The position numbers and the translations under genes are program-made. Under the pieces are notes generated by a model that worked only from the letters and a program-made list of their open reading frames with translations, did no database searches and was not told the DNA's origin. Of a stretch of DNA of 64,000 bases, positions 1-8,321 are shown one piece after another. Source of the DNA: CBDCKN01 sp965219035. Lineage in GTDB: Bacteria > Gemmatimonadota > Gemmatimonadetes > Longimicrobiales > Gaopeijiaceae. The stretch's first letter is position 1; each line of letters opens with the position of its first letter. Where the stretch lies: contig CBDCMR010000003.1 in assembly GCA_965219035.1 (NCBI GenBank), positions 1,240,001-1,304,000 on the forward strand, given 5' to 3'.

Positions 1-1
1 G

Positions 2-346
2 GGCCTGCGGAGGCAAAACCACCGCGGAGAGCTTCGTGTCTCACAGCTGGTGCCGGCGGTCGAGTACCTCCAGGCGAATCGCATTCGGATGCTTCTCATG
101 CAGGAGTTAGCCGAGGCGATGGACGGGATCGATGTCCTCGTTGCGCCGTATCGATCGATCAATCCGCTCACCAGCATGACGGGTCACCCGGTCGTTGCGG
201 TTCCCAACGGCTTCACGGGGCAGGGCACTCCCACCGGCATTGCGTTTGTCGGCGCCGTCTACGGTGAGGACAAGCTCCTCGCTTTGGCGAAGGCGTACCA
301 GGACACGGCGGGTTTCTATCGAAGACGTCCCGATCTCGGTGGTTGA
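2..346 (+). CDS. amidase-family enzyme, C-terminal end (gene starts before the window)
   Basis: The frame is open from the first bases and ends at a TGA at 344-346, giving the last 114 residues. The segment TGHPVVAVPNGF followed by PTGIAFVGAVYGEDKLL is typical of the C-terminal lobe of amidase-signature hydrolases (GatA/AtzF-like), where a glycine-rich strand is followed by the final helix. The Ser-Ser-Lys catalytic residues lie upstream of the window and cannot be checked. A free-standing amidase is more likely than GatA because no gatB or gatC gene follows; the next gene is an exported propeller protein. Confidence 0.75.
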   Translation, partial: GLRRQNHRGELRVSQLVPAVEYLQANRIRMLLMQELAEAMDGIDVLVAPYRSINPLTSMTGHPVVAVPNGFTGQGTPTGIAFVGAVYGEDKLLALAKAYQDTAGFYRRRPDLGG

Positions 347-404
347 GTTGGTGCTCCCTGAATCCCTGAGTAATCTGTCCCTCCGAGCGCGAACATCATG
401 GAGG

Positions 405-2741
405 ATGAAATTGAGAAGCTCAGCAACGACGTTCTTGGCAATAGCCGCGCTCGCGCTTCAGTCCGTCCCTCTCTCGGCCGATCAAAGCGACGCTTCGCGT
501 CAGACAGTTCGCGGTCGCGAGAACCCAACCGATGTGACGACTCGGCTGCGCTCCTGGGAGCGGCACCAGCGAATGGAACGCGAATCACCCTTCGCCGATC
601 TCGAATGGCGGGCAGTCGGACCGCAAAAGCAGGGGGGCCGGATCGAAAGCATAGCCGTACCTGCCGGTGAGACCTCCACGTTCTATGTCGGAGTGGGATC
701 GGGGAACCTCTGGAAGACGGTGACCAACGGCACGACGTGGACGCCGATCTTCGAGAAGCAGTCGACGTTTGCGATCGGCGACGTGGCTGTGGCGGAGTCG
801 GACCCGAACGTCGTCTGGGTCGCAACTGGTGAAGTGCTCATGGCCCGCAGCTCCTATGCGGGAACCGGTGTGTTCAAGTCCGTCGACGCCGGTGAAACGT
901 GGCAGCACATGGGGCTCGCGGACACGCACCACATCGGACAAGTCCTGATCCACCCGCGCGACCCCGACATCGTGTACGTCGCGGCGATCGGTCACCTCTA
1001 CACGTTCAACGAGGAAAGAGGTCTCTACAAGACCGTCGACGGTGGAGACACCTGGGAAAAAATCCTCTACATAAGCGATCGTGTCGGCGTTGTGGATCTC
1101 GTCATGGATCCCTCCGATCCCAACACCCTCTACGCCACGGCGTGGCAACGGACGAGAAAGGCCTGGGGACACACGGCGAGCGGGGAGGGAAGCGGCATCC
1201 ACAAGACGACCGACGGTGGTAACTCATGGGAGAAGCTCACCAACGGTTTCCCCACGGGTGAGGGCGTGGGTCGTATCGCCGTTGACGTTGCGCCGTCGAA
1301 CCCGAACGTGGTGTACGCACTTCTCGACAACCACCTTCCCGATCCGGACACTACCCGGGATGAACGGGGACCGAGAAGAATCGGCGGTGAGGTCTATCGT
1401 TCCGACGACCGCGGGGCCACGTGGAGGAAGGTGAATGAGGAGCGCGTCGCGGCAGGCTACGACTTCTGCATCATCAAGATCGCACCGGACAACGAGGACG
1501 TGGTGTACGTGCCCGGTCAGCGGTTCTGGGCGTCGGAGAACGGCGGCAAGACGTACCGGCAGATAGAGGGCACGCTGGTGCACCTCTTACCGCACGGCTC
1601 TCGCGTGCTTCACCTCGACCAGCACGAGCTTTGGATCAATCCGCAAGACCCCGATCATATGATCCTCGGTAACGATGGAGGTCTCCACGTCTCCTACGAC
1701 CGAGGGGAGTCGTGGCTTCACCTCAATAACCTGCCGATCGGTGAGTTCTACGCGGTCTCGGTGGATATGGAGTGGCCGTACAATATATACGGCGGCACAC
1801 AAGACGACGCGGCGCTCTGGGGCCCGAGCACCCACGTCGTCGAGTGGGACGCTGACGATCCTTGGAGGCATGTCTATCTCGACCGGTGGGGTGGTGGGGA
1901 TTCCTACTTCACCTACCGCGATCCGACCAATCCCGACGTGATCTATTACGAGCATCAGTTTGGAGACCTGCGACGGAAGGAAATGGCTGCGGACACGGCA
2001 CCCCGAATCCGGCCGCAAGCGGAGGAAGGCCAACCCGCGCTCCGCTCGAATTGGATGACGCCGTTCTTCATTTCGCGCTACGATCCTCGGACCCTCTATT
2101 ACGGTGCGAACATCCTCTTCAAGTCGTTGGACCGCGGCGACACGTGGAGCGCCATCAGTCCGGATCTCACGAGCCAGCCATCGACCCAGGGCAACGTTCC
2201 CTTCGGAACTCTGACGACGGTATCCGAATCGCCTTTGCGCCGAGGCCTGCTCTACACCGGAGCCGATGACGGTTACATCCACGTAACGCGCGACGACGGT
2301 GCAACCTGGGCGAGGATCGATGGTGGCTTGCCGGAGAAGTGGGTGAGCCGAGTAGCGGCGTCACGGTACGATCTTCGTACCGTGTATGTGTCCTTCACCG
2401 GATACCGCGACGACGATTTCGAAAAGTACGTATATCGCTCGACTGACCTCGGCGAATCCTGGGTGTCGATCGCGGCGAACATGCCATCCGAACCGATAAA
2501 CGTCATCGCTGAAGATCCCACCGATGCACGGATTCTCTACGTGGGTACCGACCTTGGCGTGTACGCGAGTGTCGATGGCGGTGCCACCTGGCACTCGCTT
2601 TGTGCCGATCTGCCCACGGCAGCCGTCTACGATCTGGTAGTTCATCCGCGGGATCCAGAACTCGTCATAGGCACACACGGTCGCAGCATCTTCGTCGCCG
2701 ACATTACGATGATTCGCGAGGCTGCGAACGAATTGGAGTGA
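405..2741 (+). CDS. exported sortilin/VPS10-like BNR-repeat propeller protein
   Basis: A protein of 778 aa. The ATG at 405 is chosen because GGAG lies just upstream and the product then begins with a signal peptide (hydrophobic core LAIAALALQSV, cleavage near SAD). At least nine Asp-box motifs of the S-x-D-x-G-x-T-W type are visible, for example SVDAGETW, TVDGGDTW, TTDGGNSW, SYDRGESW, SLDRGDTW and SVDGGATW. They are spread over the whole length, as in large glycosyl-hydrolase/VPS10-like propellers common in Gemmatimonadota and Acidobacteriota. No catalytic assignment is possible; a binding or hydrolase-like role outside the cytoplasm is inferred. It stands alone, 326 bases before the next gene. 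Confidence 0.8.
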   Translation: MKLRSSATTFLAIAALALQSVPLSADQSDASRQTVRGRENPTDVTTRLRSWERHQRMERESPFADLEWRAVGPQKQGGRIESIAVPAGETSTFYVGVGSGNLWKTVTNGTTWTPIFEKQSTFAIGDVAVAESDPNVVWVATGEVLMARSSYAGTGVFKSVDAGETWQHMGLADTHHIGQVLIHPRDPDIVYVAAIGHLYTFNEERGLYKTVDGGDTWEKILYISDRVGVVDLVMDPSDPNTLYATAWQRTRKAWGHTASGEGSGIHKTTDGGNSWEKLTNGFPTGEGVGRIAVDVAPSNPNVVYALLDNHLPDPDTTRDERGPRRIGGEVYRSDDRGATWRKVNEERVAAGYDFCIIKIAPDNEDVVYVPGQRFWASENGGKTYRQIEGTLVHLLPHGSRVLHLDQHELWINPQDPDHMILGNDGGLHVSYDRGESWLHLNNLPIGEFYAVSVDMEWPYNIYGGTQDDAALWGPSTHVVEWDADDPWRHVYLDRWGGGDSYFTYRDPTNPDVIYYEHQFGDLRRKEMAADTAPRIRPQAEEGQPALRSNWMTPFFISRYDPRTLYYGANILFKSLDRGDTWSAISPDLTSQPSTQGNVPFGTLTTVSESPLRRGLLYTGADDGYIHVTRDDGATWARIDGGLPEKWVSRVAASRYDLRTVYVSFTGYRDDDFEKYVYRSTDLGESWVSIAANMPSEPINVIAEDPTDARILYVGTDLGVYASVDGGATWHSLCADLPTAAVYDLVVHPRDPELVIGTHGRSIFVADITMIREAANELE

Positions 2742-3067
2742 GCGGTCGCGCCAGTGTGGTGTCCCAGAAGTTCGCGAGCCACCGGGAGTGCCGAGGCGCC
2801 GGATCCGGGGTACCCGCGCCGTTAGGCGTGGGTCAGGCGCGACGACGAGGAATAGCAACGCGGGCACCGGCCGAAGGCCGTGTTCCGAGGAGGAGGAACG
2901 CCGCAGGGCCGGATGCATCGGTGCTCGAGCCGAGCGACCTTCATGCTCGTCGTGAGCGCCGAATTGACCGCGAGACGATCGAGCGCAGCGAGATCAATGG
3001 CCGAGACACTTCTGTAACACCACACTAGGTCCGAATTTGACTGCCGGCTGACAACATGGAGGACAGG
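2742..3067. other. intergenic region without a convincing gene
   Basis: There are 326 bases between the propeller gene and the S9 gene. No reading frame resembles a known protein. It holds a 17-base word shared with the gap at 54437-54453, a short GGAGGAGGAA-type purine tract near 2895, and, at its end, the ribosome binding site of the next gene. Confidence 0.5.
2767..2783 (+). repeat. dispersed 17-bp repeat, copy 1
   Basis: GAAGTTCGCGAGCCACC occurs here and again at 54437-54453, each time in an intergenic gap just after a gene end. The bases after it are similar too (a GAG a few bases on, then GGCGCCG), so the related block is probably about 35 bp. Confidence 0.6.
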
Positions 3068-5362
3068 ATGAGAAATCTGGCAATAACGGTATTGGCAATA
3101 ACCGTTCTGGCAGTGCCACGTTTTCCGGCCCTTGCTCAGCAAGACGACGCTTCACTACTGACCGTAGAGAAAATCTTGAGTGCAGGGTTCCGAGCCAAGT
3201 CATTCGGGCCCGTGGTGTGGTCGGCGGATGGGGCCAGTTACACCCTTTTAGAAGAATTAGGAGAATCGGATACGAGCGACGGTGCGAGAGATGTGGTGAG
3301 GTACGACGCAGAGACCGGCGGGAGGGAGGTGGTGGTTCCGGCGTGGAGACTGATCCTGCCGGGCGAGTCATCACCGATCGAGATTGAGAGTTATTCCTGG
3401 TCCCCTAACGGATCCAAACTTCTCATATCCACCAATCGCAAACAGATGGTCCGCGGCAGTGCACAGGACTATTGGGTCCTCGACCTCCTGGGATGGAACT
3501 GGCACAAGCTTGGACGCGATGCGGCCCCCCAATCGTTGCAGACTGCCAGGTTCTCCCCGGAGGGTCGTCGCGTCAGTTACATCAAAGACAACGACATCTA
3601 TGTGGAAGACCTTACGTCATTCGAGATCATCCGGTTGACGACGGACGGAGCGGAGCGGCTGTTCAACGGGAGAAGCAAATCCGCCAACACTTCCATGCTC
3701 AACCGGCGATACGGAGACGTGATTGCGGGCAAGGGTGGATACGCCTGGAGTCCGGACGGCAAGTTCGTTGCTTATGTGCAGTCGGACTGGAGCGACGTTC
3801 CGGACTTCTACATGATCAACAACACCGAGACCCTCTATCCTGAGATCATCAAGTTTCCATATGTAAAAGTGGGACAGAAGATGGCCTCGTTCCGGGTGGG
3901 CGTTGTCGCCTCCGGCGGAGGAGAGACGAGCTGGTTGGATCTTCCAGCAGATCCTCACGAAGACTATCTGTGGCGGATGGATTGGGCGGCTAGTTCCAGT
4001 GAATTAGTGTTGCAAATCATGAACCGACGTCAGAATGCTCTGCGGGTGTTGCTGGCGGATGTTTCAGAGGGTGCCGTCCGGTCGATCCTCGTCGAAACAG
4101 ACAGCGCCTGGGTCGAGCCGAACAACATCTATTGGCTCGACGGTGGTGAAGCGTTCACGTTCGTGAGTGAACGTGACGGGTGGTCGCACGTGTACTTGTA
4201 CTCACGCACGGGGCGCGAGCTGGGTTTGCTCACGCCGGGCCCGTTCGACGTCATCGTGATTCAGGGAATAGATGAAGAAAAAGGGTGGCTCTACTATATG
4301 GCGTCGCCGGACAACGCGACACAGCGTTTCTTGTTCCGGGTACCGCTGGACGGTAGCGGGACTTCCGAGCGGATCACTCCGATGGAATCCCCCGGCACCC
4401 ATCGCTATCAGGTGTCGCCTGATTTCAATTGGGCCATCCACACCTTCTCGACGAAAGACACCCCGCCGGAGGTTGATCTGATTCGCATTCCGGATCACCG
4501 CTCCGCAAGGGTGCTCGAGGACAACACGGAACTTCGCCAAAAGTTGGCCGAGCTCGAGAAAAGTCCCACGGACTTTTTCCGTGTGCCCATTGGCGATGGA
4601 GTGGAGTTGGACGGCTTCTCCATCAAGCCATCCGACTTCGATCCGCAGCAGAAGTATCCGCTGTTTTTCTACATCTACGGAGAGCCCGCCGGACAGACGG
4701 TGTTGGACTCATGGGCCGGCACGAGATACCTGTGGCATCTGATGCTCACCCAGCAGGGGTACGTTGTGATGAGTGTCGACCCTCGGGGTACCTCGGCTCC
4801 CAGGGGTCGCAATTGGCGCAAGAGTATTTACCGTCAGCTCGGAATCGTGGCGGCCAAGGACCACGCCGCCGCCACAACGGAGATCCTCGCCACCACTCCG
4901 TACTTGGACCCCGAAAGAGTCGGGATCTACGGACACAGCGGTGGAGGCCAGATGAGCCTCAATCTCATCTTTCGGTACCCGGATCTCTACAAGCTCGCTA
5001 TGCCGTCCTCGTTTGTGAGCCACCAGCGGTTTTACCATCCCGGCTATCAAGAACGCTTCATGGGACTCATCGACGAGAATATGGAGGGCTACGAAAACGG
5101 CTCGCCGATAACCTGGGCACATCGCCTCGAAGGCAATTTGCTCATCATTCACGGTAGCGGAGACTCGAACGTGCATTACCAGAGTTTTGAATCTCTGGTC
5201 AATGAATTAGTTGCCCACAAAAAGCAGTTCAGCATGATGGTATATCCCAACCGCAACCATGGATTGAGAGAAGGTCAAAATACGCAGGATCACCTGTACA
5301 ACCTGCGAACCGACTTCTTACAGAGGTTCATGCCTCCCGGGCCGAAGGTGAAAATGAACTGA
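3068..5362 (+). CDS. exported S9 family peptidase (DPP IV/prolyl oligopeptidase type)
   Basis: A 764-aa serine peptidase of clan SC that removes dipeptides or cuts small peptides in the periplasm. The ATG at 3068 is preferred over the ATG four codons upstream because GGAGG then sits at good spacing and the protein opens with a signal peptide ending ALAQ. Residues up to about 500 form the DPP IV N-terminal propeller (SPDGKFVAYVQ-type strands). The C-terminal alpha/beta hydrolase carries Ser624 in GHSGGG, Asp699 in HGSGDSNVHYQ and His731 in NRNHGLREG, a complete triad. It converges with the next S9 gene, leaving only 29 bases between the stops. Confidence 0.92.
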   Translation: MRNLAITVLAITVLAVPRFPALAQQDDASLLTVEKILSAGFRAKSFGPVVWSADGASYTLLEELGESDTSDGARDVVRYDAETGGREVVVPAWRLILPGESSPIEIESYSWSPNGSKLLISTNRKQMVRGSAQDYWVLDLLGWNWHKLGRDAAPQSLQTARFSPEGRRVSYIKDNDIYVEDLTSFEIIRLTTDGAERLFNGRSKSANTSMLNRRYGDVIAGKGGYAWSPDGKFVAYVQSDWSDVPDFYMINNTETLYPEIIKFPYVKVGQKMASFRVGVVASGGGETSWLDLPADPHEDYLWRMDWAASSSELVLQIMNRRQNALRVLLADVSEGAVRSILVETDSAWVEPNNIYWLDGGEAFTFVSERDGWSHVYLYSRTGRELGLLTPGPFDVIVIQGIDEEKGWLYYMASPDNATQRFLFRVPLDGSGTSERITPMESPGTHRYQVSPDFNWAIHTFSTKDTPPEVDLIRIPDHRSARVLEDNTELRQKLAELEKSPTDFFRVPIGDGVELDGFSIKPSDFDPQQKYPLFFYIYGEPAGQTVLDSWAGTRYLWHLMLTQQGYVVMSVDPRGTSAPRGRNWRKSIYRQLGIVAAKDHAAATTEILATTPYLDPERVGIYGHSGGGQMSLNLIFRYPDLYKLAMPSSFVSHQRFYHPGYQERFMGLIDENMEGYENGSPITWAHRLEGNLLIIHGSGDSNVHYQSFESLVNELVAHKKQFSMMVYPNRNHGLREGQNTQDHLYNLRTDFLQRFMPPGPKVKMN

Positions 5363-5391
5363 CGTGCTGAACCCAAGGCCGCAACTAGGGC

Positions 5392-7791
5392 TCACCGCGA
5401 GGCGCCGTTGCCGGCGCCGATCTCGTATCCGGCGGGCGGCTCGACCCCGAACAGGTGCTCGACGAAATAGTCCCAGCGTTTGCGGTCGAAGTACGGGCCG
5501 CCCAGGCCGTGGAAGCGACCCGGCATGATCAGCAGGTCGAAGTCCTTGTTCGCCTTGATGAGGGCATCGACGACCTGCAGGGTCGCCGAAACCGGCACGT
5601 TGTCGTCGAGCTCGCCATGGGCCAGGAACAGCTTGCCCTCGAGCCTGTGGGCGTTGGTTACGTTGCTCTGCTGGATGTAGTGGTCGTCGAGCGGGAACCC
5701 CATCCACATCTCGTTCCAGCTCGCCTTGTCCATCCGGTGGTCGTGATTGCCGGAGGTCGAGACCGCGACCTTGTAGAAGTCCGGATGCATCAAGATGGCG
5801 TGCGTCGAGCCGTAGCCGCCGGCCGAACCGCCCCAGATGCCGACTCGGTCGAGGTCGATGTAAGGATATTCCTCGGTCATCTGTCGCATCAGAGCGATGT
5901 GGTCGGGGATGCCGCCGTCGCCGAGGTTGTCGTAGGAGAAGTCGCCGAACTCCTTCCCTCGATGGTTCGTGCCCAGGCCGTCGATTTGAACCGAGATGAA
6001 GCCCAGTTCGGCGATCGCCTGCGACATGTTGCGGTATGCGCGGAAGGTCTTGGGCACGAAGGAGCCGTGCGGACCGGCGTAGATCAGCTCGACAACGGGG
6101 TACTTTTGGGACGGATCGAGGTTCGACGGCCGCCAGATGATGCCGTAGGTGTCGGTTTGCCCGTCACGCGCCTTCCCCTTGAAGGGCTCCGGCCACTTCC
6201 ACCCGGTCGCCAGGAGGCGCTCGATGTCGGCCTTCTCGAGCTCCATGACGACCTCGCCGTCGTCGCTGCGGCGCAGCACCGAGACGGGCATGGTGTCGGC
6301 ACGCGAGTATGTGTCGACGAAAAATCGCCCGCTGAACGAGAAGTCTACCGCGTGCTCGGCGTTCTCCGGGGTCAGAAGGGTGACCTCGCCGCCGTCCATG
6401 CCTACCCGGTAAAGGTGCCGGAGATAGGGATCGCGGCCGGCCTCGCGGCCGCCGGCCGTGAAGTAGACAGCGCGAGACTCCTCGTCGACGCGGGCCAGAT
6501 CCCGGACGACCCACTTGCCGCTCGTCAGCTGCCGCTTCACCTCTCCCGTGGCGCCGTCGTAGAGGTAGAGGTGGTTCCAGCCGTCGCGTTCGGAGGACCA
6601 CAGCACCTCGGCGCCGTCGCCGAGCACGCGCCAGTGGTGGCTCCAGCTATTGATGTGTGGCTCGAGGCGCTCGTGAACGAGGGCGCGCGTCTTCCCCGTC
6701 GCCGCATCGACCTCGACGATCTCGCTCATCTGGTAGCCGCGCTCCTGGCGTCGGAAATAGAAGCGCTCGCCGTCTTCGAACCAGGTGAAGCGCGGGCCTT
6801 CGCGGTCATCGAGCAGCAGCGGGTAGTAGAGGAGGTCGATTGGCGGCGTCTCGACCGCGACCTTGGTCCTCTTGTAGACGTCGAAGACGACCGGCTCGGC
6901 GTGGGTGATGCCCACCTCGCCCGGCAGGGCGTAGTGGTAGGTGTAGGAGATCGGCCTCACCTGGTTCTCTGGCACCGCTTGGACCACCGTGAAGGTCCGC
7001 GCCGAACGGCGGTCGAGCCGGTACGAGATGATCTTACGGGAGTCCGGCGACCAGGTCGCCGCGACCGGCATCTCGACGTGCTCGGTCTGTGCCGCCACCA
7101 TGTTGCGCGGCGACGGCAGCGACTCCATGTAGTCGTTGGCCGCCTCGCCGTCGTCGCTGAGTCGGATCTCTTCTCCCGACTCGGTGGAGCGGACCCAGAG
7201 GTTGTGATCACGGTGGAATGCCACCCACTTGCCGTCGGGGGAGGGGCGGTCGAGCCTCGGCTGGCCGCCGAAGCCGGCTCCGCCCCTGCCGCCTCCACCC
7301 CGTCCGCCGCCGCGTTCCCCGCGCCGTCCTTCGGCTGGCTCGCAGGCGTAGCTCTGTAGATCGCAGCGGTACGCAAGCTCGTCGACCGTCAGCTCGATCG
7401 AGCCGCGGGCGTCGCCGCCCAGCCGAACTTCCTCGCCGAGCTCGAACGTCTCGAAGGGCAAGTTGTCGGCCTCGAACGTTGTGCCGGTGGCTTGCGACAG
7501 GGCGCTCGCCAGTCGCCCGTGATCGAATGCGGGCTCTCGGGTCGCGCGATCGGCGTCGACGACGAGGAATAGCTTGCCGTCAGGCAGCTGCCGTCGGTAC
7601 CAGAACCGATCGCTCTCGCCGATCCATTCCGGATTGACGCTCTCGTTCAGCACCAGCTCGTCGACGTTCGGCGACAGGAACTGCTCGGCGCGCTGGTAGT
7701 CGGCGCGCGTCCCCTGCGCTCCCGCCGCTACGGGAACGAGCACGAATGCTATGGCGAGCCATGTCCACCGGGAACTCTTGTTTCGATTCAT
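5392..7791 (-). CDS. exported S9 family peptidase (DPP IV type)
   Basis: A 799-aa protein. The ATG at 7791 is chosen over one 17 codons upstream because GGGGAGAA precedes it and a signal peptide (LAIAFVLVPVAAGAQG) follows at once. A Gly/Arg-rich low-complexity insert (ERGGGRGGGGRGG) interrupts the propeller about 180 residues in. The hydrolase domain has Ser656 in GGSAGGYGS, Asp729 in HGELDDNVP and His761 in GRFHGLGG. It is transcribed towards the upstream S9 gene and is more DPP IV-like (YAGPHGSFVPKTF before the nucleophile) than the tandem pair at 8.3-12.9 kb, so it is a distinct sub-lineage. Confidence 0.92.
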   Translation of the reverse strand: MNRNKSSRWTWLAIAFVLVPVAAGAQGTRADYQRAEQFLSPNVDELVLNESVNPEWIGESDRFWYRRQLPDGKLFLVVDADRATREPAFDHGRLASALSQATGTTFEADNLPFETFELGEEVRLGGDARGSIELTVDELAYRCDLQSYACEPAEGRRGERGGGRGGGGRGGAGFGGQPRLDRPSPDGKWVAFHRDHNLWVRSTESGEEIRLSDDGEAANDYMESLPSPRNMVAAQTEHVEMPVAATWSPDSRKIISYRLDRRSARTFTVVQAVPENQVRPISYTYHYALPGEVGITHAEPVVFDVYKRTKVAVETPPIDLLYYPLLLDDREGPRFTWFEDGERFYFRRQERGYQMSEIVEVDAATGKTRALVHERLEPHINSWSHHWRVLGDGAEVLWSSERDGWNHLYLYDGATGEVKRQLTSGKWVVRDLARVDEESRAVYFTAGGREAGRDPYLRHLYRVGMDGGEVTLLTPENAEHAVDFSFSGRFFVDTYSRADTMPVSVLRRSDDGEVVMELEKADIERLLATGWKWPEPFKGKARDGQTDTYGIIWRPSNLDPSQKYPVVELIYAGPHGSFVPKTFRAYRNMSQAIAELGFISVQIDGLGTNHRGKEFGDFSYDNLGDGGIPDHIALMRQMTEEYPYIDLDRVGIWGGSAGGYGSTHAILMHPDFYKVAVSTSGNHDHRMDKASWNEMWMGFPLDDHYIQQSNVTNAHRLEGKLFLAHGELDDNVPVSATLQVVDALIKANKDFDLLIMPGRFHGLGGPYFDRKRWDYFVEHLFGVEPPAGYEIGAGNGASR

Positions 7792-8321
7792 CGTTCTCCC
7801 CTCGAGCCTCAGAGATCCTTGAAGGTGCCAGGATTCTGTCACTCATCGCCGTTTATGGAGACGGCGCCATCCGAAATCGAGAACCATGGATCTGACAGAA
7901 TCGCCTCGACCGAACGGGAACGCAATTGGATGCAAAGGAAGGATCGCTCAACGGCCTGATTCAGTCGGAGCTGCCGTCCCTCTACGAGGACCATCGGGAC
8001 CGCGGGTGACCTCTTGACCCGGCTCCACCAAGAGCTCGTCCGCCGACCCAGATTTCGTAGTGAGTCCTTCTGGGCCCGCTTCAAGGTGGAGAATCGCTCC
8101 TTGCTACTGGAGGCTCAGGACCTCCTGGAGCTCGGCCGGGTGGCGGATGCGTAGTTGACATGTCACAATGAGGAGCGGCGGCACTCAAGCCTCGGCTATC
8201 AGACGCCGCTCTCGTTCCTCGAAATGGAGGAAATCGCCCCTCGACCCTGAGCTCAGATTAGCCCCGAACCGGTTCAGATTTCGGGGCGCATATCCAGGAG
8301 ACCAATTTCTTTGGAGGCGAC
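7792..8321. other. 530-bp intergenic region with a decayed transposase
   Basis: Apart from the transposase remnant at 8050-8250, no gene is supported. The stretch 7842-8050 has no clear homologue that I recognise and is probably more of the same decayed element. The last 15 bases contain TTGGAGGCGAC, the ribosome binding site of the S9 gene at 8322. Confidence 0.5.
8050..8250 (+). pseudogene. IS3-type transposase (rve integrase) C-terminal remnant
   Basis: One frame reads RFRSESFWARFKVENRSLLL, then a linker and an in-frame TAG at 8152, then NEERRHSSLGYQTPLSFLE and a TGA at 8248. This is the conserved C-terminal end of IS3-family integrases (NE-RRH-SLG-QTP). The nonsense codon lies where a Trp (TGG) would be expected before the RRHSSLG block. 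The N-terminal catalytic part is missing and no terminal repeats were found, so this is an old fragment. Confidence 0.75.

Noticed and set aside
5455..7359. 634-codon open frame opposite the S9 gene at 5392-7791
   Set aside because: It is the antisense shadow of a GC-rich gene; no domain or signal is recognisable, while the other strand encodes a complete S9 peptidase.
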